The notes beneath the pieces were generated by a model. It was not told where the DNA came from and ran no database searches. It saw only the letters and a program-made list of their open reading frames with translations. A stretch of DNA of 33,485 nucleotides from NCBI GenBank assembly GCA_014860115.1, contig JACZKK010000139.1, positions 1 to 33,485 of the forward strand, in the 5' to 3' direction. This DNA comes from Ignavibacteriaceae bacterium. GTDB taxonomy: Bacteria > Bacteroidota > Ignavibacteria > Ignavibacteriales > Ignavibacteriaceae. Positions 7,542 through 15,100 of this stretch are shown here, one piece after another; within the stretch, counting starts at the first letter, position 1; every line of letters begins with the position of its first letter. The translations under genes and the position numbers were made by a program.

Positions 7542-10265
7542 ATGCTTAGAAAGGTTCGGAAAAAACTAGCCTCTTCAATTTCTAAAGTTGAAGGGGTTGA
7601 AGATTTTAATTTTGGCAATTGGTTAAAAATTCCCTTATCTGAAGAATTTCAAATAGGTGCTATTAATTCCAGGTTAAAAGACTTGCCCGGTTTATCTATT
7701 GATATACCAACCACTCAAAGTTCCGCTCATTCGTTTGATATCCATGAACCGGAAGTTGGTGATGAAATTAAAGCTTATCACTTCAAAAAAGTACGCAGTA
7801 ACGCTGTCTTTTTTATGATGCACGAAGTTACTAACCAGGGAATAAATTTACCTGAAATCGAACCTAAGCCTCTCGGTTATTCTGCAATGAATGTTGACTT
7901 TCTGATTAAATCTCCATCCATAAAAGATATAAGAGTGAAGTTCAGTTCCTGGGCTGCGCCTGAATATAAATTTGTCATTGAAGTGCCAGCTATTTTTGAT
8001 TACCTGAGTGAAATGGTTCCAACGGTTTATAATATTGAATTGTTGAAAGTTGAGGAATTTGTAAATCAAGTTGAAAATATCGATGTATTGAATGTTGAAC
8101 TTGAGACATTCAGGAAAAGTAAAATTAAAAAGATCCCTATCCCTGAAGTTCAGAAATCGAAAAAGATTTATAAAGTAAAAATTCCTTCCATTGGCAGTTA
8201 TAAAGCTACTCAAAAAGAAATTTCATTCTCAGTTTTTCAGCAGCCAACAATTTCCGAATCACATAACGTATCGATTCCTAATGTAAAAAACTGGTTTACA
8301 AAAGTGCAACTGCCGGTTGTTGATTCATTTTTGTATTTTAATTTAACGCAGGATAAACTGCCGCCAATGGATAAAAAGGTAAAGGGTCTTAAAAATCCAG
8401 AGTCAGTTAAGGAAATATTAAAGTTTGTATTGAGCAGTGTAAAGAAGGTTGATTGGAAAGAACGAAAGGACCTCCACATTCAGCTCAGATCTTACGAAGA
8501 AACCGGATCAAAATTTTTAGTAGAGCATGACTATGCATTGCTGCAGGATGAGTTTGGAATAGATAAAGAAAAAGAAGTTATAGCTGCATTAAAGTTTTTG
8601 TTTGGAAACAGGATCATTCGCTCAGCGCTTATTGTAACAACTTCGGCTAAGAAAGGAAATCTTGATCTTAGCTTAAGATGCAATATTGAAATTGGCTGGA
8701 GCGATAAATTAAATAAATACTGTCCCGAACTTCCGCTGACAGTTGTTGAAGGGGATAACGAAAAAAGAACCAATCTCTGGAATAAATCCGGAGTGCTTCA
8801 TCTCAGCGACCAGGCAACTGTGTTAAACGACTTCCGATTAAAAATATTAGAAGAAAAAATATTACACAGATTTGATTGTATTATTCTTGATGATGTTCAT
8901 CTGATACTTTATGCCGGCGATAAAGGCAAAGAATTTTTATCAGTGTTAAAACCACGTAACCTTTGGGCAACATCTGGAATCCTTGATAAAAATCTTTTGC
9001 AAAATATTAACGCTCTCCTGAATCACTCAATCAAAATAGAGTCAGTAAAAATCAGAGATAAAGAATCAATAGTAAAAGAAGCTCCAAAGTTTATATGGCA
9101 TGAGGAATGGATAAAAGCAGATGAGGACCAGCTTAAAGAGTTTAAAGTCAGTATGGTTGAATGTCAGAAAGATTTAAGAAGGGTGCTGGAGTCTGGTAAT
9201 CCCTTAAGATTTACTGCAAACATTTTTACTCTTCTTCATCGCTTAAAGCAGGTTGGTAATTTTGCTCCGGGTAATACAAAAAGTCCTAAAACAGAATTGC
9301 TTCTTGAACAAGTAAAAACCATCAGAGATAACGGTAAGAAAGTTCTGATTCTGTCACAATATGACAGACTTGGTACAAAAAAGATTGAAAAGCTGCTTGA
9401 ACAGGAAGGAATAAACTTCATGCAGATTCCAGCAGGAATGGCAATTGATGAAGTTAAAAAATCAATATCACTCTTTAAATCGAAAAAAGAAATTGTTGCA
9501 TTAGTTACAGATGCTAAGATGTCAAAACTTGATTTTGGAAATTTTGCAGTTCCGTACATAATTCGTTTCGATCAATGGTGGAATCCTATTGCTACCTGGG
9601 AATTGGCAGATATGTTTTCACCTGAAGCGGATGAATCAGCTAATACCGGAAGCGTAAATGTTTATAACTACTATTTGATGGGATCTATTGATGAAGGTAT
9701 TAGAGAATTATTATACAAAAAGGATGTTTTGAGAAAAAATCTTTTTGAACTTATGCCTTTAAAAGTTTTTGATGAACTTATGACCATAGACGAGTGGCTT
9801 CGATTATTTCAGATGCCTTCAGGAGATGATTTTATTAAGATAACACCTGAAGACGTAATAAAACTTTTGAACACCTCTACGCTTAACTTTTTCAGAACAA
9901 CCCTTTCTAAATTTTTCTTTTTGCTTGGATACTCAAACGTGGATATAATTGATCTGCCTAATTCAAGTTCATTTAATGTTGTTGGTGAAGCAGTCCGCAA
10001 CAACCGGAAATATTACCTTAATGCCAGGGTATATATTGAAGGTAAGGTGACAAAGAAGATGATTGAGGAAATTGTATTTGAAACTTCATCTTCCAGTAAG
10101 GATAAGATTTTTATTATTTCAAAAGGAGAATTCCCCGAAGACAGCGAAAAACTTCTTCGCGATAATGTCACCTTGCTGGATGGCCATACTTTAGCAAAGT
10201 ATCTGCTTCTTCTCGAAATTATTAATTCCCAGACTACTGATCACGCTCAGAAATTATTTTCATAA
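7542..10265 (+). CDS. Degenerate SNF2-type helicase with Mrr-like C-terminal domain (putative pseudo-ATPase)
   Basis: The 907-residue frame is intact. Residues 1-290 match no domain known to me and carry repeated short IP/LP/VP strands. From 311 the SNF2 layout is followed step by step: LRSYEETGSKFLVEHDYALL, then DEFGIDKEKE (336-345) where SNF2 has DEMGLGKT; LIVTT (363-367) and WSDKLNKYCPELPL; DDVH (450-453) for DEAH; WATSG (475-479) for the ALTGTP motif; LLHRLKQVGNF and KKVLILSQYD (599-608) at the start of the second lobe; then FDQWWNP (676-682) followed by WELADMFSPEADES where QAxDRxHRIGQ is expected. The Walker A GKT and the motif VI arginines are missing, so ATP hydrolysis is unlikely. 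Residues 780-895 resemble an Mrr-type nuclease fold (FFFLLGYSNVDII, IFIISKGEFPEDSEKLL, LLDGHTLAKYLLLLE) without the D...QxK residues. It pairs with the 177-aa gene. A regulatory, DNA-binding or decoy role is inferred. Confidence 0.75.
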   Translation: MLRKVRKKLASSISKVEGVEDFNFGNWLKIPLSEEFQIGAINSRLKDLPGLSIDIPTTQSSAHSFDIHEPEVGDEIKAYHFKKVRSNAVFFMMHEVTNQGINLPEIEPKPLGYSAMNVDFLIKSPSIKDIRVKFSSWAAPEYKFVIEVPAIFDYLSEMVPTVYNIELLKVEEFVNQVENIDVLNVELETFRKSKIKKIPIPEVQKSKKIYKVKIPSIGSYKATQKEISFSVFQQPTISESHNVSIPNVKNWFTKVQLPVVDSFLYFNLTQDKLPPMDKKVKGLKNPESVKEILKFVLSSVKKVDWKERKDLHIQLRSYEETGSKFLVEHDYALLQDEFGIDKEKEVIAALKFLFGNRIIRSALIVTTSAKKGNLDLSLRCNIEIGWSDKLNKYCPELPLTVVEGDNEKRTNLWNKSGVLHLSDQATVLNDFRLKILEEKILHRFDCIILDDVHLILYAGDKGKEFLSVLKPRNLWATSGILDKNLLQNINALLNHSIKIESVKIRDKESIVKEAPKFIWHEEWIKADEDQLKEFKVSMVECQKDLRRVLESGNPLRFTANIFTLLHRLKQVGNFAPGNTKSPKTELLLEQVKTIRDNGKKVLILSQYDRLGTKKIEKLLEQEGINFMQIPAGMAIDEVKKSISLFKSKKEIVALVTDAKMSKLDFGNFAVPYIIRFDQWWNPIATWELADMFSPEADESANTGSVNVYNYYLMGSIDEGIRELLYKKDVLRKNLFELMPLKVFDELMTIDEWLRLFQMPSGDDFIKITPEDVIKLLNTSTLNFFRTTLSKFFFLLGYSNVDIIDLPNSSSFNVVGEAVRNNRKYYLNARVYIEGKVTKKMIEEIVFETSSSSKDKIFIISKGEFPEDSEKLLRDNVTLLDGHTLAKYLLLLEIINSQTTDHAQKLFS

Positions 10266-10277
10266 ACCCATTCATCG

Positions 10278-10292
10278 AAACCTCCGAGGTTT
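10278..10292. terminator. Short hairpin between convergent genes
   Basis: AAACCT-CCG-AGGTTT is followed on the plus strand by a T run at 10297-10300. It sits between the stop of the SNF2-like gene and the convergent C69 dipeptidase stop, where a terminator serving either gene is expected. The stem is only six pairs and the T run is short, so it is probably weak. Confidence 0.4.
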
Positions 10293-10315
10293 ACCGTTTT
10301 GTGTAAAAGGACTGA

Positions 10316-11920
10316 TTAAAACAGCTCATCATATTTCGTCCACAGTTCCTCGCTCAATTCCCAGGCTCTTTTAACAATCGCTTCCTGAAGTTCAAAAGAA
10401 TATTTGGTAAGATATTCCTTTGCAGCAATCCTGTCTGAACTCCATAATGTAAATGCTTCGTCTTCAATTTCCTTTTGATTGGTAAATAGTTCAGCCTGCC
10501 AGGGATCCCAGACGGCTCTAACATCGTGACGCATATCGCCCCATCTTTGTGCAGCGATAGTTCCAAGATGATTAAACGCCCACCACGCAGAGTTGCGAGA
10601 AAAACCTGTTACTCTTCCATCAGTCGAAGAAGTTTTATGAACTCTGGTTATTCCAGCATAGAAAGGTGCATAGATTGAAGTTGCTACGTTATCCCACGCT
10701 ATCCAGGCAACTCCGCCAATATCATTTGGAAGCCAGCTTCTGCACTGGATAATCGTTGCATACATTGTATACCATCGCGCAATAGTTCTTTCACCTCTCC
10801 AGCCCCAGCCGCCATTTATTTTGAACAACTTGTTCATATCGTAAGGCATAAACGGATTTGCGAGAGGGGAGATAACAGTTCTTCCGCTGTCATCGGTTAC
10901 TGTCAAATCTTTCACAAAGTTGAATTCTGTTCCTTCGTAATAATCTGAAAATATCTCAACCATTTTTTCAAGAGTAACCGGTTTATCAGGTTTTACTGAG
11001 AAGGGATAATTTTCAGAATTTGGATCTAGTTTCAGTGATGGTGCAACCAAATCGAAAACGCGCCACTCTCTTCTTCTTGTTGCCAATGAATTTCTTTCAG
11101 CGTAGGCATAGCAGAATTCGAAAGCTCCTTCTTCAGGTTTCCACCAACCGTTCTCTTTTGCAACGTCAAAAACATTTTCAGAATACATAAAATAATCAGG
11201 ATTCTCTGTATCAATCTGCCTGATACGGCTCCCATTTGCACCGACGGAAATTTGATCATCCGGAACTCTCTGAGCAGCCCAGACCGCACCAAGCTTACCT
11301 TTACCCGGACCAACAACTTCAAATACCCAGACTTCATTTGGATCAGCAATTGTTAACATCTCGCCATAATCATTCCAGCCGTATTCTTCCAACAACTCGC
11401 CTGCGATTCGTATTGCATCTCGCGCAGTTTTTCCTCTTTCAAGCATAAGCATACATAAGCGCTGACAATCAATTAATCCTTTGTCTGATTTTAATTCCTC
11501 TCTACCGCCGAATGTAGTTTCACCAATCGCAACCTGCTGATCGTTTATACATGGATACGCTGTGTTTATATAACCAAATGTATTTTCAATCTGAGGAATT
11601 TTTCCCGTTGGAATATTTTTATATGCAGGCATTCTTTGAGTGTCATCATTTTCTCTTTTATATAAAGTTACCATTGCATCTTTTTCGTGAGTAATTGCAG
11701 GAACAATATCAAGATTACTTCTCGTTCTGTGACTGTCATCAGTGTGTGATGTCATCACAGATCCATCAAAGCTAGCAAGTTTGCCGACTGCAATGGTCGT
11801 GCAGCCATCGGGATATCTGCCTTCCCAATCGGGCTTATCTTCGCTTTTTGTTTGTTTGTTTTGTGAGAACGCAGTTAGATAAAATAATATTAGTGCAATC
11901 GGTAGAAATATTCTGAACAT
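10316..11920 (-). CDS. Peptidase family C69 dipeptidase, exported
   Basis: This 534-residue protein has a signal peptide (about 1-20, ending in AFSQ) and then a family C69 (DUF/U34) dipeptidase domain. The expected nucleophile is Cys40 in DGCTTIAVGK, followed by the family segment FDGSVMTSHTDDSHRTRSN and, further on, YPCINDQQVAIGETTFGG and ITRVHKTSSTDGRVTGF. C69 enzymes are Ntn-hydrolases whose nucleophile usually becomes N-terminal after processing; here it would be exposed by removal of about 39 residues. The probable role is cleaving dipeptides outside the cytoplasm. The start is supported by GAGGAA seven bases before the ATG. It is downstream of the T9SS YCF48 gene on the same strand but is separated from it by 383 bases of hairpins, so it probably has its own promoter in 11921-12010. 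Confidence 0.88.
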   Translation of the reverse strand: MFRIFLPIALILFYLTAFSQNKQTKSEDKPDWEGRYPDGCTTIAVGKLASFDGSVMTSHTDDSHRTRSNLDIVPAITHEKDAMVTLYKRENDDTQRMPAYKNIPTGKIPQIENTFGYINTAYPCINDQQVAIGETTFGGREELKSDKGLIDCQRLCMLMLERGKTARDAIRIAGELLEEYGWNDYGEMLTIADPNEVWVFEVVGPGKGKLGAVWAAQRVPDDQISVGANGSRIRQIDTENPDYFMYSENVFDVAKENGWWKPEEGAFEFCYAYAERNSLATRRREWRVFDLVAPSLKLDPNSENYPFSVKPDKPVTLEKMVEIFSDYYEGTEFNFVKDLTVTDDSGRTVISPLANPFMPYDMNKLFKINGGWGWRGERTIARWYTMYATIIQCRSWLPNDIGGVAWIAWDNVATSIYAPFYAGITRVHKTSSTDGRVTGFSRNSAWWAFNHLGTIAAQRWGDMRHDVRAVWDPWQAELFTNQKEIEDEAFTLWSSDRIAAKEYLTKYSFELQEAIVKRAWELSEELWTKYDELF

Positions 11921-12018
11921 TTGTATTCCTCAGGTTTAGTTGAATTGATAATCACTGTTGGAAATATAAAAATGATGTAGTGAATTATGAAAAGATTTTG
12001 TGAGTTTTAAGATTGTTA

Positions 12019-12160
12019 TTCGCCTCCTGCCTGAGGAGGGGACGACTCGTCTCGGCGAAGGCCGAGCCGCAGCCGGAAAGGGTGGAGGGAGAAAATTAGT
12101 TTAGAGTTTTTATCTGGACACTACCCCGTCCTTCGGATACCCCTCCTCAAAGAGGAGGGG
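12019..12160. repeat. GC-rich inverted-repeat element (CCTCC/GGAGG type)
   Basis: CCTCC-TGCCTGA-GGAGG near 12021-12037 is followed by a GC-rich stretch containing GGCGAAGGCC, then by CCCCTCCTC-AAA-GAGGAGGGG at 12140-12160, a perfect nine-pair hairpin. The base composition is far from the AT-rich surroundings. Elements of this look are, from memory, common between genes in Bacteroidota and relatives. It may also act as a terminator or mRNA stabiliser between the YCF48 and C69 genes. Confidence 0.6.
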
Positions 12161-12168
12161 ATTATTTA

Positions 12169-12215
12169 GGTTGTCGAGTAATTCCGAGCGAAGCGAGGAA
12201 TGTATCGAGACAACC
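12169..12215. repeat. Nested inverted repeat GGTTGTC/GACAACC
   Basis: The outer arms GGTTGTC (12169-12175) and GACAACC (12209-12215) enclose inner arms ATTCC (12181-12185) and GGAAT (about 12197-12201), with a GAGCGAAGCGAG core. It can fold into a long hairpin on either strand. Confidence 0.6.
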
Positions 12216-12223
12216 ATTCCGAC

Positions 12224-12292
12224 GGTGTCTTCGATAAGTTCATCTCTCGCTTCGCAAGCGAAGCGCAGCGAGTCGATGAACACTCAGACACC
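12224..12292. repeat. Nested inverted repeat GGTGTCT/AGACACC, possible terminator of the YCF48 gene
   Basis: Three nested pairs of arms share one centre: GGTGTCT (12224-12230) with AGACACC (12286-12292), GTTCATC (12238-12244) with GATGAAC (12275-12281), and CTCGC (12246-12250) with GCGAG (12268-12272). Inside is the perfect stem CGCTTCGC-AA-GCGAAGCG (about 12248-12265). It begins 11 bases past the YCF48 gene stop on the minus strand, so it may end that transcript. Confidence 0.65.
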
Positions 12293-12303
12293 TTATTAAT
12301 TTC

Positions 12304-14694
12304 TCACTTCAGTAATATCATTTTCTTCGTCTCAGAAAATTGTCCAGCTTTCAACTGATAGAAATAAATTCCGCTTGGAAGGGTTGTAGCGTCAAACTCA
12401 ACTTCATATTCGCCGGCAGGTTGTTCTTCGTTGACAAGTGTTGCAACTTCTCTTCCTAAAAGATCATAAACTTTGAGCGTAACGAATCCCCCGGCTTCGC
12501 TTTCCCCCTTTAATAAAGGGGGACTAAGGGGGATTTGATATTTTATTTTTGTGCTCGGATTAAACGGGTTGGGGTAGTTTTGAGAGAGTGAAAACTCATT
12601 AACGAAAGGAATTTCTACCTCAACTATTTGCGAATACTCAAACGTACCATCGTAATCAATCTGTTTTAGTTTGTATTTATACTTGCTGGGTTTAACATCA
12701 TTATCTGTAAATGAGTAATGCTGAGTTTCTGTTGTTGTTCCGTGTCCCGGAACAAATCCTATTTTATTCCACTCATCCTTTTTGATTGAGCGAAGAATCT
12801 CAAAACCAGAATTGTTTGTTTCTGTTGCGGTTGACCAATTTAATTCTACTTTGCTTTCAAGAATATATGCTGTGAATGAAGTTAATTCAACAGGAACTCC
12901 TCCATTAATTGTATGAAGTATTGTTCCATTTTGACCAACTACAGTTCCAATATTAGGATTCGTAAATTCAACTGCATACAATTCATGATTCGTAATTCTT
13001 TCTTGAATTGACCAACTTAAACCACCGTTGGTTGTACGAAGTATTGTTCCATTATAACCAACAGCTGTAGCATTATTTATGTCCGCGTAAGAAACATCAT
13101 CTAGTATTTGTGTTGTCCCACTCACTGAATTTAGCCATGTATTTCCGCCATCTGTAGTTCTTAAGATTATCCCATTCATCCCTACGATTATCCCATTAAA
13201 TTCATCGATGAAGTCAATTCCGAAAAGATAAGCATATACTCCACTGTTTTGTTCTACCCAAGTAGTTCCTCCATCGTTAGTTCTGAGTATTTTACTTGTT
13301 TGACCAAATTGATATATAGTTATTATGGTTCCATGCAAGCTATCACTGAAACACATTGTGTGAAGAAGATCTCCCCAAAAAGAGTTTAAAACGAACCAGG
13401 AATCACCTCCGTTTGTCGTTTTAGCTACATCACTACTATAACTAATATAACCTACATTTTCCGTGGGAAAGGAAACGGCTCGAATATCATAGATTGTTCC
13501 ACTTTGAAGGTTAAACCAATTTTCGCCGCCATTGGTGGTTTTAAGAATCAGTCCATCATCTCCAACGACAAATCCAATATTTGAATTATAGAAATCAACC
13601 CAGTGTAGTGATTTAGTTGTTCCACTTGTCTGGCTTGTCCAATTGGTTCCGCCATTTGTTGTTTTAAAAATTTGACCAAGCATACCCACAGTGCATCCTA
13701 TGTTTTCGTTAACAAAGGAAACTGAACTAAACCAATTTGAAGAACCGCTGGAAAGTGTAAGCCATGTATCTCCTCCATTAGTTGTCCTCAATATTCTACC
13801 TCTTTCACCAACTGCACTTCCATTGTTTAGATCGTAAAAGGAAACTGCATATAACCAATAGAATGAACCTGTGGGTTGATTAATCCAAGAATTTCCACCA
13901 TCAGTAGTTCTGAGTACATTATCCCCATATACACTTACACCAACCAAGGTACCATTGTTAGCATCCGTGAACGAAATACTGGTTGGATAATCAAGCAAAA
14001 CTGACTGAGTAATCCAAGTACTCCCCCCATCTGTAGTTTTCAATGTATGGCCAGCATATTCAGCTATGTATCCCACATTTTCATCAACTAGACAAACATC
14101 TCTTAGCTTTTCAGTAGTGCCACTGATTTGGCTTGACCAGCTACTGCCTCCATTCGTTGTTCTGAGAATTGTACCGGCGTCACCAACAGCTGTACCTATA
14201 TTTCCATCAATAAATGATACTGAATAAAGCAGATTGTTCGTTCCACTTGATTGCGTATTCCAGGTTTCACCACTATTAGTAGTCCTTAGAATTTTACCCA
14301 AATTACCTACAACTGTGCCGGTGCTTACGTCAGAAAATGATACTCCATATAAATCTGCTACTGTTCCACTTGCTTGAGTAAACCAAGTATCACCTCCATT
14401 CGTAGTTCTAAGAATTGTCCCGGCATCACCAACGGCCGTACCAATGTTCATATCTAGAAAAGAAATTCCTCTAAGATTTTTTGTTGTTCCTGTGGTTTGA
14501 ATAATCCAGCTATTTCCTCCATTACTTGTTTTAATTATTGTGCCTGCATTTCCCGCAGCAGTCATAGTATTTGAATTAATCGTTACAACAGAATTAAGAA
14601 AGTTTCCCTGAGGTTGCGGATTTTGCCAAAACCACTGCGCGGATATAGTAATTGGAAGAAAAAAAACCAGGAGTGATATTTTAAGGGTTCGCAT
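12304..14694 (-). CDS. Secreted YCF48-repeat (BNR-like) protein with T9SS sorting domain
   Basis: From the ATG at 14694 the protein has 796 residues. An ATG 12 bases upstream (14706) is rejected because its own bases form the GGAG ribosome site, six bases before the chosen ATG. A signal peptide (MRTLKISLLVFFLPITISAQ) is followed by about 13 YCF48/BNR repeats of some 48 residues, each carrying GTILRTTNGGDTW-like text and SGTxxxLxxVSF, plus a degenerate last one (HTINGGVPV). The repeats form a beta-propeller. Next is a fibronectin-like linker (VELNWSTATETNNSGFEIL), then a type A T9SS sorting domain (NYPNPFNPSTKIKYQIP, VYDLLGREVATLVNEEQPAG, SGIYFYQL, KKMILLK). The protein should therefore cross the outer membrane by T9SS and be anchored or released at the surface. 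The sorting domain carries an extra LSPPLLKGESEAGG segment coded by a palindromic element. The ligand is unknown. Confidence 0.9.
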   Translation of the reverse strand: MRTLKISLLVFFLPITISAQWFWQNPQPQGNFLNSVVTINSNTMTAAGNAGTIIKTSNGGNSWIIQTTGTTKNLRGISFLDMNIGTAVGDAGTILRTTNGGDTWFTQASGTVADLYGVSFSDVSTGTVVGNLGKILRTTNSGETWNTQSSGTNNLLYSVSFIDGNIGTAVGDAGTILRTTNGGSSWSSQISGTTEKLRDVCLVDENVGYIAEYAGHTLKTTDGGSTWITQSVLLDYPTSISFTDANNGTLVGVSVYGDNVLRTTDGGNSWINQPTGSFYWLYAVSFYDLNNGSAVGERGRILRTTNGGDTWLTLSSGSSNWFSSVSFVNENIGCTVGMLGQIFKTTNGGTNWTSQTSGTTKSLHWVDFYNSNIGFVVGDDGLILKTTNGGENWFNLQSGTIYDIRAVSFPTENVGYISYSSDVAKTTNGGDSWFVLNSFWGDLLHTMCFSDSLHGTIITIYQFGQTSKILRTNDGGTTWVEQNSGVYAYLFGIDFIDEFNGIIVGMNGIILRTTDGGNTWLNSVSGTTQILDDVSYADINNATAVGYNGTILRTTNGGLSWSIQERITNHELYAVEFTNPNIGTVVGQNGTILHTINGGVPVELTSFTAYILESKVELNWSTATETNNSGFEILRSIKKDEWNKIGFVPGHGTTTETQHYSFTDNDVKPSKYKYKLKQIDYDGTFEYSQIVEVEIPFVNEFSLSQNYPNPFNPSTKIKYQIPLSPPLLKGESEAGGFVTLKVYDLLGREVATLVNEEQPAGEYEVEFDATTLPSGIYFYQLKAGQFSETKKMILLK
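12485..12535. repeat. 51-base nested palindromic element inside the T9SS sorting domain
   Basis: The outer arms AATCCCCC (12485-12492) and GGGGGATT (12528-12535) enclose a perfect inner palindrome, CCCCCTTTA-A-TAAAGGGGG (12504-12522). The length of 51 bases is 17 codons, so the frame is kept. It codes for the PLSPPLLKGESEAGG stretch between KYQI and FVTLKVYD, where related sorting domains have only a short turn. This looks like a small mobile palindrome that landed in a gene and is tolerated as a loop. Confidence 0.7.
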
Positions 14695-14789
14695 TTTACG
14701 CTCCATTAAATGTTAAACTCACCAGAAACTTATAAAATTATTTTGAGAAAGGCGAGAGGTATTTTGCTTGACGTTTAATGATTAGAAAA

Positions 14790-14803
14790 TGACATATATG
14801 TCA
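14790..14803. promoter_or_regulatory. 14-base perfect palindrome, candidate operator
   Basis: TGACATATATGTCA lies about 95 bases upstream of the YCF48 gene start, in the divergent region shared with asnS. The form (TGAC, six bases, GTCA) suits a dimeric regulator of the MarR or CRP/FNR kind. No regulator gene is nearby and no promoter boxes could be placed with it. Confidence 0.3.
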
Positions 14804-14827
14804 ATCCCGCAAACGAATGTCTATGCC

Positions 14828-14998
14828 GTCCCTCTGGGACTTTTTGATGATACTGAATTAAATTGTTCTATAGATATTTTGTCCCAGTCGGGACAAATAA
14901 GCTATTAAGATTTTTTGATATTACTATAATCCCTTTAGGGATTAAATATTTTTAGAAATATTAAAATCTCCCCGGTTATCCAAAGTCCCGTTAGGGAC
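14828..14998. repeat. REP-like array of four short hairpins at about 50-base spacing
   Basis: There are four small inverted repeats: GTCCC-TCT-GGGAC (14828-14840), TTTGTCCC-AGTC-GGGACAAA (14878-14897), TAATCCC-TTTA-GGGATTA (14927-14944) and GTCCC-GTTA-GGGAC (14985-14998). Starts are 50, 49 and 58 bases apart, with AT-rich stretches between. The stems share the TCCC/GGGA theme, but loops and spacers differ. This is the look of REP/BIME elements that are moved by Y1 (REP-associated) transposases. No such transposase is in the window. Confidence 0.65.
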
Positions 14999-15100
14999 GC
15001 TATATAATCCTTTTTGATGTACTCATTAACAATTATTTATCCCTCAAATCAAAAAAAATCTTTATATTTGACTTCAATTTTTATAAAAAAGTAACTTTAA

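Noticed and set aside
7542-10265. Pseudogene call for the SNF2-like protein
   Set aside because: The frame is intact over 907 codons with no frameshift or internal stop, and motif outlines are kept while catalytic residues are replaced. This fits a maintained non-catalytic protein better than decay.
14828-14998. Possible CRISPR array because of regular 50-base spacing
   Set aside because: The four repeats differ in sequence and loop, are only 13-20 bases long, the spacers are AT-rich and uneven, and there are no cas genes. A REP-like array fits better.
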